Below, one piece after another: positions 20,219-30,965 of a stretch of 64,000 bases of DNA. Position 1 is the stretch's first letter, and each line of letters begins with the position of its first letter. The DNA comes from Closterium sp. NIES-65 (Eukaryota; Streptophyta; Zygnematophyceae; Desmidiales; Closteriaceae). The DNA lies in the NCBI GenBank assembly GCA_948144175.1, contig CANXME010002052.1, positions 372,001-436,000 of the forward strand, written 5' to 3'. Under the pieces are notes generated by a model that was given only the letters and a program-made list of their open reading frames with translations, ran no database searches and had not been told where the DNA came from. Made by a program: the position numbers and the translations under genes.

Positions 20219-21880
20219 TCTTTTGATTGCCTGATCTCTGTAGCATGTACCGCACATGGCTGAGGAGAACTAACATATCTTGTTAGCTATTCTTGTGTAT
20301 TGGCATGAATTTTGTAGGAATTGTGTTGTATACAATGGTTGCCTCGCGTAACGAATTTTGTGCATCCACTACACGGGCTCGCCTGCATCCGCCAGTTGAC
20401 CTTCCCCAGTGCAAGTGGTGACAGCCGAAATTCACACCAACCCGCGCGGCACAGCGAATCTACAGTTCGTTCGCTACTATCACTCCGGCAACGCCAAGAT
20501 CGTGCTTCAGGGAGGCGAACATCTGTGACCATATCGAGCGCATAGAACGTTTTCACATAGGTTGTGGTAGGCTCCGTCTGTTTCAATCTCCTCGTGCGTG
20601 CTGTCCCTTTCCCCCATTTCTTCCTGCCCTGCCCTCCCTTTCCCCTTCTCCCTTTACACCATTCCTCCCTTTCCACCTTTCCTCCCTTTCCTCAATTTCC
20701 TCCCTTTCCCCCGTTCCCCATGGTCTCCCCTCTCTCCATTTCCACCCCACCGACTCCGCCTCGCCTCCCAAACCTAGTTATGGCTTCTCTTCAGTAGTTG
20801 TCTTAGCCTAGTCTAGACTCTGGAGTATTTATTTTTCCAGGTCGACGGTTAGGCTTTCCAGCAGTACCTGAGATGGACGTGATAAACGGCGGCTTTAAAG
20901 GCGTAGTGAAGACACTTGGTCGTATCGGCAAGCAGAGAGATCGTGGTACGTCGTGGTCGTGCTGCTGTGCCACGCTCAAACCAGGAAAAGCGAGGTGTTG
21001 CTTGTCCAAGCTCCTAGAACAAATCGCTAAACATATTAATGTTCTTTCGAAAGAGTCCTCCCATGAGACAGGGAAGAGTGTAAGGAGACTCCACTGGTTG
21101 TATAGTAGGCTCCTTAGGTACCGTCGGTTTCGGCTTCATTATGCTTTATACCTTTCCCTCTCTAGTGTCACGGTACGTTCTCCAAGCTCCCTATTCCACT
21201 GATCTTTCCGCGTCCGGCAACTAAATTGTAGCATCAAGCTAGGTGTAGCACTTCTCTCGAGTGTAGTCCGCCTTAGCTCGTACAGGTCGTTCATTCCCAT
21301 CCTTGCAGCTCAGAGCGCCCGTGCAGATGAACACGTCTAGGTCGCGACGCGACATGTCTGGAGACGCGGTGGCCACCGTCATGCGACATTTCGTAGCATT
21401 ATAGGAGTTAGCGTTTTTTATTGCGGGTCGTGATAAGCATTTGTACCAATGCATACATATCATCAGACCTCTTCACGCCGCCGCTCTAATCCTCCATTAG
21501 TACTGACTGGTCGTGAGTCAGTCTTTGCGCTTCTCCCCGCTCGTTGATGTACTTCGATACAGTATATTATATTTCCACAGCATCTCGAACGATGCGGGAA
21601 AGTTCCTTATTGTCTTGGTTTCGTCTATTCTTTCTGTCACTGTCGGGCTGACAGCGTTCGAACCTGAGTTGTCATCGTGCACTTACCACCCATCAACGGC
21701 CTATGTCGTCTCTTCGGTCGTTGTTCTGTCACTTCGTACTTCAATTATCTGGTCCCCTGTCATTTACCCCTTTCACTGCTGATGCGTTTGTCGGTCTGTT
21801 TGCTGCCTTGCGTCTTTTTGTCGTTCACTTGCCGGCTGCCGTCCGCCGTCTTTTTACCGGCCACCGTCATCGCCTCGCGC
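20219..21880. other. Intergenic DNA, no gene assigned
   Basis: Only short frames. One at 20873-21202 on the plus strand starts after a plausible leader but shows no known domain. It could in principle include the unseen 5' exons of the ROP GAP gene. The pyrimidine stretch 20600-20760 is low complexity. Confidence 0.35.
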
Positions 21881-21975
21881 GATGATGTGGACATTCTTCC
21901 TCTTAAATTGACCAGCCGACGGGCGTGACGCGCGTGACGCGCGTCACGTTCGACCGCTTAAAGCACCGTCCATCT
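21881..21975 (+). other. Decayed copy of the CRIB exon (echo 1)
   Basis: GATGATGTGGACATTCTTCC...GTCACGTTCGACCGCTTAAAG follows the layout of the functional CRIB exon at 22173 (DDDDDGHPLE...HVTFDRFKG) but contains stops (TGA within GCGTGACGCGCGTGACG). The CGTGACGCG unit is itself duplicated. It is most simply a non-functional duplicate. Confidence 0.6.
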
Positions 21976-22019
21976 GCTTGCCGTCCACCGACACTTTCCT
22001 CGCCGCCGTTCCCCCCTCA

Positions 22020-22092
22020 GACGATTACGTCGACGCCCTTCCCCTGGAGACCGTTAAGCCGACCGACGTAAAGCACGTGCACCTACACCCTT
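22020..22092 (+). other. Partial copy of the CRIB exon (echo 2)
   Basis: After an intact CTCAG acceptor, ACGATTACGTCGACGCCCTT reads DDYVDALPLETVKPTDVKHV, matching the start of the functional CRIB exon (DDDDDGHPLEIGEPTDVKHV). It then breaks off where the functional exon continues AHVTFDRF. It is a truncated duplicate with a usable acceptor but no CRIB core or donor. Confidence 0.7.
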
Positions 22093-22172
22093 GTTTTTTT
22101 TAAATTTGTTTTCACCTTTTTTTTTCCTGTTGTATATCTCAACCCCAATTTTTGACCGTCGGCTGCGCTCAG

Positions 22173-23645
22173 ACGATGACGATGACGGCCACCCTCTAGA
22201 GATCGGCGAGCCAACGGACGTGAAGCACGTGGCGCACGTCACGTTCGACCGCTTTAAGGGCTTCCTGGGTCTCCCGGAAGACATCGAGGGCGAGCTGCCG
22301 TGCCGCGCGCCCAGTGCGGGGTAAGCTGCGGTCGCTGCTAGAGCGTGTCTGTGCGTGTCAGTGCCTGCTAGGGCGTGCCAGTGCACTTTAGAGTGTACGG
22401 GGAGTCCGTTTGTGACGCGCGTGAAGGGTATTATGCGGTCGTTGTTCGCGCGTCTAGAGTGTGCGGCCAGAAGCGGGCGGTAGGAAGGCGGACGGGTAGC
22501 GCGATTGAGCTGGAGAAGGGCGTCAATACGTCCCTGGAGACTCCGCCAACGCGCAACCTTGTTGTCCTTATCACCATTCCCTATTTCCTCCCTGCTACAG
22601 GGCCTTCATTCCTCTCTGTCCCGGCCCCGCACTCTCCCCTTCCCTCCTGTCGTATTCCCCTTGTCCTTCTCCCGCCACCCCTCCCCCAGGCGGTCCGTGT
22701 TCGGCGTGCAGCCGGAACTGCTGCAGTGCTCACAGGACGAGTTCGGCAACAGCGTGCCCAACATCCTGCTGCAGCTGCAGGCGCTGCTATACGTCAAAAA
22801 GGGCCTCCAGGTACGCCTCTCCCCGCTCCCCCCCAGCCGTCCCCATCTCCCCTTCTTTTCCCTCTCAACGAGTTCGGCAACAGCGTGCGTCCCTTTTTAC
22901 GCACGCTGCAGCAGGATGTCCCTTTTGTCAAAAGGGACGCCAGGTACGCCGCTTCCCCCTTCCTCCCGCGTCCCTTGCGTCCTGACCCCTGCTTTGTCCA
23001 CTCCACCCTCTCGACGAGTCCGGCATTAGTCTCAATGCTCCCTCCCTCCCCTTCTTTTCCGTCCTCCCCTGTGTCCTCCCCCGTCCACCCCACTCCATCC
23101 CATCTCTGCACCCCGCGTACAGACGGAGGGCATATTCCGCGTGGCGGCGGAGAACGACCACGAGGACGAGATCAGGGATCAGGTCAACATGGGGCTCGTG
23201 CCGCAGAGCATCAACGTGCACGCGCTCGCGGGGTTGATCAAGGTGAGAGCGCTGCGAAAGTGTTGCGAGAGTTCTGCAAGAGCGCTGCAAAAGGTCTGAG
23301 AGAGGGCTGCGAGAATGCTTCGGGCAAGGCTTGTTACCAGTCCGTAAGGCCAACGTATTATCCCGTAACGAGGCGAGCCGAAGTCTATTTGCGTTCTGCA
23401 GAGCGCTGTTAGATATTGCGCCACTGGCCTCAACCTTCCCCTCTCCCGCTCCTCCCCCCGCCAGGCGTGGTTCCGCGAGCTGCCTCAGGGGTTGCTGGAC
23501 TCGTTGCCGGTGGAGGTTGTGGCGGCGTGCGAGACGGAGGAGCAGATGCTGGCGCTGGTGGCGCTGGTGGCGGAGCTGCCCGAGACGCAGAGGATGCCCT
23601 CGGCTTGCCTGTCCGTACACCTCTCCCCTCTCACCTTCCCAACCC

Positions 23646-23683
<38 letters not shown>

Positions 23684-26600
23684 CGCCCCCTCACCCGCTT
23701 TCCTCCCCTCTCCCCCTCGCGCCAGGCGTGGTTCCGCGAGTTACCACAAGGGTTGCTGGACTCGTTACCAGTGGAGGTGGTGGCGGCGTGCGAGACGGAG
23801 GAGCAGATGCTGGCGCTGGTGGCGGAGCTGCCGGAGACGCAGAGCATGCTGCTGGACTGGGTGGTGGGGCTCATGGCGGACGTGGTGCAGTTCGAGGAGC
23901 GCAACAAGATGAACGCGCGGAACATTGCCATGGTGTTCGCGCCCAACATGACTCAGGTGGGTCGAGTTGGGTTATTATGGGTTGAGGTGACTCGGGTGTA
24001 GCATCACATGGTGCAGAGCAGAGAGCAGATAGCAGAGAACAGAAAGGGAGATGATGGGGTGGTGCAGTTCGAGGAGCGCAACAAGTTTAACGCACGGAAC
24101 ATTGCCATGGTGTTCGCTCCCAACATGACTCAGGTGGGTCGAGCTGGGTTAAGCTGGGTTGAGGTGGTTCAACTGTAGCATCACATGGTGCGGATCAGAG
24201 AGTGGAGAGCAGAGAGCAGAGGGCTGACGGAGAGAGGGAGCAGGTGGGGTGGTATATTTCGAAGAGCGCAACAAGATGAACGCGCGGAACATTGTGGTGG
24301 TGTTCGTTCACACCCAACATGACGCAGGTGGGTTGCAATGAGATGATTCAAATCACCTGGTGATCAGATCATCAGGTGATTCACAAAGGGATTGAGTCAG
24401 CGCATGCAGGTAGGTCTGACCGTTGATTGAGTGCAGCAGGGAGCCAGTCACATGGACTCATCGAACGGATAAAGGGGAATCAGCAGCCAGAATCGCTTAT
24501 TCACGAGCTTAAGAAATCCCTTTCTTCCCGTCCTCATGCCGCCAGGTACTCGATCCTATTATGGCATTGAGACACGCAGTGAAGGTGATGGACTTACTGT
24601 GAGTGCTCATTGAGAGGAGGTGCTGCTTCGGCAGGTGATTAGCTAATCTGTTTTCTCCAATCCTCCTCCCGCCAGGTGCTTGACCCTATTATGGGGCTCA
24701 GACACGCAGTGAAGGTGATGGACCTGTTGCGAGTGCTCATCGAGAGGAAGCAGCAGGAGCCTCTGAGGGAGGGCGGTAGCGCGGCGCTCAAGTCCTTTGT
24801 GTACTGCACGCAGCCACCCACCATTGAGATCTTCGAGGAGCCCCGGCAGAGAAGTAAGGAGAGACAAGGGTGCGGCGGGGAAGGGGAGGAAGCGGGGGGG
24901 GGGGCGGGGGAGGCGGAGGAGGGTGAGGGGGATTGCGCGGATAAGGATGAGCTGCTGGCGCGGATGGGGGGGGAGGGGGAGGAGGCGGAGCTAGATGCGC
25001 GGGGAGGGGAGGAGGGGGACGTGGTGATGGGGGAAAACGGGGAGGCAGGTGCGCAGGGAGGAGAAGAAAGAGGGTCTGCAGCAGGGCAGGTCAATGGGAG
25101 CGAAGGGAGAGAAGGGGAAGGGGTAGGAGAGGCCGAGGACACGAGCACAGCAGCAGCTGGGGCAGGGGAAGCGGGCCTTAACCCGAGCAGCATCAGCAGC
25201 GGCAGCCCGTTTGATGCTTCCTGTAGTTCCCTACCAGGCTGGTCGCCACAGGACAGTCAAGCAAGTCAACTGAGCCACGCCTCACAGGACGACAGCAACA
25301 GCATCTCCCTTCCGCACCTGCCTAGAATCGCCAGCGACAGCCCCGTGCATCCCAGCAGCGGATTAGCCGGCACAGTAGACCCTAAGGAGCTCAGTCGAAG
25401 GGTAGCCAGCGGCCCTCTGCAGGTGTCAGCAGCAGCAGCAGAGCGGTGGAGGAAGAGGAGAGAACCCAAACCCGCACCACACCACACAAGAATGGCTTCC
25501 CATGATGGCCCTGTAGGCAGAGACGTGCCTCCCTCGCCTGGGTTCTTCCGGAGTGGCAAGAACGCGCCTCAGTCCGACCCCACAGCCAAGGAGCGCCGCG
25601 CTTCTCGGATCGGAGTCCCCACGAAGATGTTTTTTCGGAGGAATCTGTCGGAGGGCGGGCCGGCGTTTGGCCGGGACTGGGATGCAGAGCGGCGGAAGAT
25701 TGCAGCAGAGGATGCAGGAGCAGCTGGGGGTGCTGGAGGGACGGGGGTTCTGGATGGGGGGGATGTGGCGGAAGGGAGGGAGGGCGAGGGGGAGGATGAG
25801 GTGGGGGCAGGGGAGATGGAGTTACGGGGTGCAGAGGAGGGCGTAGGGTCAGGGCCAAGCGTGGAAGGCCAGCAGAGGGCTGGCTCGTCTGGTGCTCGGG
25901 GTGCTAAGAAGCTACTGCACAAGTTTGGGACAGGTCTCAAGGTAGTAACACCTGGTGGGGGGGGCTCTGGGGGTGGCTCTAGTGGGGAAGCGTCGTCGCC
26001 CCGCGGGCAGCTGTTGCGAAGATCATTTAGCTCCAAGGGGTCGGGGTTAGGCCCTGCTGCTGATAAGCTATCAGCGGTGGCAGCTTCTGTGTCGACAGGA
26101 GGGGTGCCGCTGCCTGTCCCAGATAGGCCTTCCCGGGTTCTACCTCCCACGCCTCGCATGGGAAGCATGCTAGAGAAGCCAGTGAGGAATGTGGAGAAGG
26201 CTACTAGAGGGGTGGGGAAGCTTGCGAGAAGCTTCTCAGGGAATATTGACGGGCACTGGGGTGCTATCAAGCGGGAGATGGGGTTGGCAGTGCGCGGTAA
26301 GGGGCGGAGTAGTTTGTCTGTTAATGTGGCAGGCCCGGTCTTGTCGGCACCAGGTGGAGTGGATTCGGCAGGGGCGGGCGGGTTAAGGGAGGAGAGAAGT
26401 GATGGTGGTGGGGCAGAGAGACTGTGGGAAGCTACTGGGCAGGTTGGGGAGGGGCAGGAGATTCTAGATGGGGTTATGGAGCATGGGGCCGAGGCTACTG
26501 TAGAAGCTGTAGATGCCGTAGATGCTATAGATTCTGTAGATGTGGGCATGGATGTAGGGTTTATGGGAAGGGATGGTGGAGGAGGGGATGCAGCTGTTGA

Positions 26601-26823
26601 TATGGAGGGAGGGGAAATGGCAGTTGATGTTGTCGTTTGCACGACTCCTGGTCGAAGGGAGGAGGGAGGTTTTGGGTCGGATGAAGATGTGACAATGGAG
26701 GGAGCTGAGGAGGGCGGCATGAAGCTAAGGGATGATGATGAAAGTGGGGATGTTGGGAAAGGGTCTTGGGAGGGAGAGAGTGGGGAGTCCGAGTTTAGCT
26801 ATGGTGCTGTAGGAACGTGGTGA
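22173..26823 (+). CDS. ROP GTPase-activating protein with CRIB and RhoGAP domains
   Basis: Exons 22173-22320, 22690-22810, 23123-23242, 23726-23956 and 24676-26823 join in frame with GT-AG borders. The first carries the CRIB motif (IGEPTDVKHVAHVTFDRFKGF), which binds active ROP. The next four form the RhoGAP domain: GNSVPNILLQLQ, EGIFRVA with the catalytic arginine finger (codon 23138-23140), LAGLIKAWFRELPQG, and KMNARNIAMVFAPNMTQ. CRIB followed by GAP is the plant RopGAP layout. It would switch off ROP signalling at the plasma membrane in polar growth. After the GAP domain about 600 residues of Gly/Glu/Ser-rich, mostly disordered sequence follow, unusually long for the family. The N-terminal exon(s) before CRIB were not found. 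Several exons have duplicated neighbours (listed separately). Confidence 0.85.
22866..22946 (+). other. Degenerate copy of RopGAP exon 2
   Basis: CGAGTTCGGCAACAGCGTGC recurs 132 bp after its first occurrence in exon 2 and is followed by a diverged version of the rest (DEFGNSVRPFLRTLQQDV...), ending CCAGGTACGCC like the true donor. It looks like a tandem duplicate of the 3' part of the exon plus its donor. Confidence 0.65.
23465..23610 (+). other. Truncated copy of RopGAP exon 4 (acceptor side)
   Basis: With a good CGCCAG acceptor it reads AWFRELPQGLLDSLPVEVV and on to VAELPETQ, then leaves homology before LLDWVVGLMADVV. It also has an internal duplication (ALVALVAEL). The full exon follows at 23726. 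The first copy lacks the second half of the GAP core, so its use would remove GAP activity. Confidence 0.75.
24060..24340 (+). other. Two further copies of the 3' end of RopGAP exon 4
   Basis: The segment from TGGTGCAGTTCGAGGAGCGC through the donor and ~100 bases of intron recurs at 24060 and, more diverged, at 24250 (spacings 177 and 190 bp from 23883). Both read as variants of FEERNKMNARNIAMVFAPNM. Neither has an obvious acceptor. The third copy is damaged near its end. Confidence 0.7.
24546..24600 (+). other. Alternative copy of the start of RopGAP exon 5
   Basis: GCCGCCAG acceptor, then VLDPIMALRHAVKVMDLL, then GTGAGT. The last exon begins with the same sequence 130 bp downstream (VLDPIMGLRHAVKVMDLLRV). 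Both splice sites look functional, so it could be spliced as a cassette, but it is about 54 bases and would repeat a helix of the GAP domain. Confidence 0.65.
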
Positions 26824-27343
26824 GGGATTTCGCACAGTATTGGCTGGCAGCATGAGTTGATTCGTGCTGATCGAGAATTCACATGTAGGTGGCAAAACCT
26901 CTCAATTGGTATGGTGAAGAGCTTTGTATTGTGCTGGATCATGGGTAAAATCTGGTCAGGTGAAGCAGCAAGCAGCTTATTCTAATAGTTGAGATAAACT
27001 GCTCAAAGCCTCCTGTGTGAATGGCAGTCAAATATCAGACAAAACAGATTATCATTAGTCTAAAATGCAGAGCACGGAATTTTTTTTTGCATATTATCAC
27101 CTTCATTTATCGATGTGGACAAATGTGCTGCACTCTCCCTCTCGTCTCCTCATGATAACACCGCACTTTTGCAGCTCGGCTGATTGGCGGAACGACAATC
27201 AGTTTCTTGGCATCGTACAGCACTGTACATGTCCGCGAACTTGAATGTTTTCCAGCAGCATTCACCCTGGCAACATTAGCCTCAGTCCAGGTTGTACAAG
27301 CAGCATTGCCCACACAACGAAACATTCACAACCAAAGGTTCTG
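26824..27343. other. 3' flank of the RopGAP gene
   Basis: AT-richer DNA with no gene assigned. A minus-strand frame at 27107-27325 contains CTVLYDAKK, which shares TACAGCACTGTACA with 30110-30123. I cannot name a family. Confidence 0.35.
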
Positions 27344-27480
27344 AGAGCGTGTCCGAAGTGAAGCGTCGAATGGATCTCGATGGATGTTGGTAATGTGAAC
27401 CCTCGGATCGAGAGTTCCAACCGTCAGGATTTACCGACATCGGATATAAACGGATGTCGGCTTCACTTCGGACCCGCCCT
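27344..27480. mobile_element. Candidate MITE-like inverted-repeat element
   Basis: AGAGCGTGTCCGAAGTGAAGC at 27344-27364 is matched in inverse orientation by GCTTCACTTCGGACCCGCCCT at 27460-27480 (about 19 of 21 positions). The ~137-bp body is non-coding and itself rich in inverted words (CGGATGTCGG, CCGACATCGG). I could not find a convincing target duplication, so this is a candidate only. Confidence 0.55.
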
Positions 27481-27656
27481 AAGCCGAGCTGTAATTGAAG
27501 GAATATTGAGAATGTTCTTTGGAGGTTAAAACTTTACGGGCTATTCACGCCAGAATTTTCATGCCTTTCTGCTTGGCACGCTTCTGTACATAATTGTGCG
27601 GCGCAAGGCCCCCATCCCTGGTCTCCCCTTCAACTGGTCCCCCCTCGGTCGTCCCG

Positions 27657-29861
27657 TTTTTTTTTTGGGTTGCGAAGCAACCCTTTACGATCGATTTTGC
27701 CAAATTTTATTTTCATGTTAATATTTTTTAAAAAAATAATGAAAATAAAATTTGTCAACTACAGTACTACCCTTCCCATACTGTATGCATGTTGAGCAGT
27801 TTTGAATACGGTACTGTTCATAGTGCATTATTCCATATGAATATTTTGCAATTGTTTAATGGAGATTTGCTGTACTGTTTGCATTATATGTTACTGTTAG
27901 ATGATGTTGTGTAATGATGAAGAGGTGCATGCGTAATGCATAAATGATGCTATACAATGCATAATGCATAGAATGATGTATATAATGCATGTGTTATGTG
28001 ATGAATAATGCACATGCACATGATAAAATGCGTGACAGTTAACAACCCAAAAACTAAGCTATCGCCATCCCCTGCCTAGCATGGGGGGGAGGTCAATAGC
28101 AAAATCTTTGAATAATCAACTAGCACATGAAAAAATACAATCTGTTAACTCTAAAAAAGAGGTTCACTCTATCAAATCCAGTTCGAAGTGGCAAACACAC
28201 GAGTCACTGAGTGCGCCAATGAACCAATGAGAAATGATAGAAATGAACCCCCTTTTTAAAATTGACAGACATGCATTGATATTGCAATGACAGATGAGAT
28301 GAATGCACTCACACGAACAAACACATTCACACAATAAAAAACACGAGCTCCGGCAAACCCAGCCAAAAAACACGAGATACACGCGACGCGAACTACATAA
28401 CAAGTAAATCAATGTTAAAAGGACAATACGATAAATCCTAGTGACCAATACGCATTTTCTGGATTGAAATCGCGTTCCTGACCGGAAAGGCCCCTGACAA
28501 ACGGGTTTAGGAAGTGGAAAGGAGGAACGGAAATGAATAGCCGGTACAACAAACAAAACAGAAAAAAGGCATAAGGTGTGATGAAATGAAGAGAAACAGG
28601 AATAACGAAGAAACAAATGAATCAATACAAGGGCTAAGAAAAACGCCGTGAGCATTGAATGGTTAGACTTGACAAAGAGCATGGAGAAGAATCTAACGAG
28701 GCATAAAACGAAAATAAGGAACGGGAATAGAGGAACAAAATACCGAGACAGTAAACGAAAGAAGAGAATATAACGAATACAGAGAGCGAGAACGAGAGAG
28801 AGGGAGAGAACGAGAGAAAACGAGAACGAGAGAGAGAGAACGAGAGAACGAGGACGAGAGAGAGAGAACGAGAGAGAGAACGAGCGAGAACGAACGAGAG
28901 ATAGAGAGAGTGTTCAATAAATTACGATTTCTACGATTTCGAAAAAAAACATGTGTAAAAACAAGATCTAAGCCGACCTAGTTTAGATCTAAGCCGTCCT
29001 GTGTTAGAATTAAGTCGACCTAACAGGTATCGAACGCGTATAAGTTGCAAGTTAGGAGCTTACCTAGCGGAAGTCCCGTAGCCCGTCAGCAGAACGAGAG
29101 GAAGTAGGAAAGGGAGGGCTAACTAAGAATAGGAAGTAAATGACGACAATAAGAGCTTACATCTTACCATGAGCTAACAACTCTAAATGACATCTTAAAC
29201 TTTCTGACCTTGGAGTGGTAGGTGGACCGTAAGTAGCGTGAGGCAAAAGAACAAGCTCCACTGGCGAGAAGAAAAGAGAAAGAGAAAACGAATACCTAGA
29301 ACCTAGAACATAGGCTTAATCAAACTATCTTTTTAAAACGCGGCCAGGGTAAGAGTAAACAACTATGTACGAGATTAACGCATGCTAGTCTCGCTAGAAA
29401 TCAGGTAACTTAATTCTACTTGAAACGGTAAGGTAGAGTTGTTCTCACCTTAGTAGGAACGGGTAGGTGGGGCGTGAGTAGCGGGGAGCTAAACCAGCGA
29501 GCGGAAGGGAGGGAGAAAGAAAGGAAGAGCCAACCCTAACAAAGTGTCAGATTCGTCGTTACTTCATGTAATTTAGATTATTACGTTGCTTCTCTTTGCA
29601 GTAGCGCTAGTGCAGTCGGTAGGAGAAAAGCGGTGGGTACGAAGGTCGTAGGTTCGAATCATGCTGAAGCTGTTTTTCGAGTCGTTGCTATAAATGTCAA
29701 TTACCACAGGTTTTTATAAAAGTATTCTCACTTGTAGAAAATTGTGTACGGTACATGTCGTTATGTAAAATGTAAAAAATTGTGTACATATCGTTACGTA
29801 AAATGCTTCGCAACCCTAAGACGATTTCGTCGCCTCTTGTTTTTTTTTTTTTTTTTTTTTG
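27657..29861. mobile_element. AT-rich island with hairpin ends, possible insertion
   Basis: The left end is T10 followed by the perfect hairpin GGGTTGC-GAA-GCAACCC (27667-27683). The right end has TGCTTCGCAACCCTAAGACG followed within 40 bases by T22. GGGTTGCGAAGCA is thus present inverted at the two ends, about 2.1 kb apart. Between them the DNA is AT-rich, unlike the GC-rich flanks. It holds ATGCATAAT-type repeats (27880-28030), a GAGAACGAGA-rich block (28780-28915) and a tRNA-like stretch near 29605-29675. There is no credible protein. It may be a non-autonomous transposon or a composite of several. Confidence 0.4.
28780..28915. repeat. GA/GAACGA-rich simple repeat
   Basis: Runs of GAGAGAGA alternate with GAACGAGA words. 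It is low complexity and frames through it are not genes. Confidence 0.8.
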
Positions 29862-30965
29862 GAATTGGAGTATACATTAAAGAGGACAATGCATACAGCA
29901 ATAGCAGTCGTAACTGAGCGTGAGGGCAGGCACCTTGCGCTGCCCAGCGAGACAACTAGGGCGGTTGGAGAGCCCTCTTAGGTCTGTTCCAGATGGCCGC
30001 AAAGCTGGCCGACCAGCTCCACTTCCTGTCTCCGACTTTCCCGATTCTCATCAGCATCTTTTGTTCTGCTTCAAAAACCCCCCTAACCTCGGTCGTCCCG
30101 TTCTGCCCATACAGCACTGTACAACGGTTGCGCCAATCACTCATCCCCCCATCACTGCTTTGCTTTGCCCCAACCTCTGTCGAAGCGGCTCGATGCGAAT
30201 AGCAGCTCCACAAATATTCGTCACTTTGTGGTCACCTGTCTCCGAGCCTGGGAAAAATGAAAACCGCACTAAGACGTTCTTGATCTCTTTCGACCTGTTC
30301 ACTCACCTATTCACCGCCTTTTGCTCTAGATTCCCCCATCTTGCATTTCTCCCTTCCCTGCTATCCACTCCATCCAAGGCATGCACTGTAAAGAAGCGCC
30401 CCAGCTGTCATCACGCAACGCAACGACCCCTACAGTCCTGTGTTTCCTTCTCCACAAATCTCTCTCTGCTCGCTTTTCTCCACGCTAACTGCCTCGTGGC
30501 TCTATCCAACCGCCAGGCCTGGGAGGCCCAAATCCTTGTCCCGTAGCGTACGTCGTGCTTGTCCGCGTAACGGCCTCCTTTTAAACGCTCGGCCTGCTTC
30601 AGTTCAGGCAGGTCGAGTCATCGTCACCATCCTGTTGTTCTAGCCGCCAGCCACCACTCCGTAAACTCGCCTCCCCTCTTGTTCGGCTCGTCCACTGCAG
30701 GTCTCTACACCAACAATGTACCTCCACCGACCATTCCACACCTAGCTTTATGCTTCTTCCACGCTCCTATCAGCTACAGCTGCAGTCATAGTATTACTCA
30801 ATACTGACATTTACTCCCATAGCACGTTGTAGGCGTCTCCTCCCTTCGAAATATACGAACACCGAACGTTCGTAAGGGAACGCGAATGCGCTCCGCAGTT
30901 TCATTCGCGAATCGAGCGTGAAATCTTTTCATTACTCAGTCAAATCTCCCTCTGTTCTTTCCACC
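29862..30965. other. Upstream region of the PAS-like gene
   Basis: No gene is assigned. A plus-strand frame at 29920-30546 has no domain. A minus-strand frame (29956-30213) includes CTVLYGQNGTTEV. The segment next to 30966 probably holds the promoter and 5' UTR of the following gene; a clear TATA box is not evident. Confidence 0.35.

Noticed and set aside
24340..24385. Hairpin AATCACCTG...CAGGTGATT as a regulatory element
   Set aside because: A perfect 9-bp arm pair, but isolated in a RopGAP intron with nothing to tie it to a function.
25569..26720. Minus-strand frame of 383 codons opposite RopGAP
   Set aside because: Antisense shadow of the Gly/Glu-rich extension; Pro/Ser bias and no domain.
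28164..28682. Minus-strand frame of 172 codons, hydrophobic
   Set aside because: AT-rich DNA with Phe/Leu/Ser/Cys bias and no domain; likely chance.
29600..29680. Functional tRNA gene
   Set aside because: The acceptor and anticodon stems do not pair; only the internal boxes resemble a tRNA.
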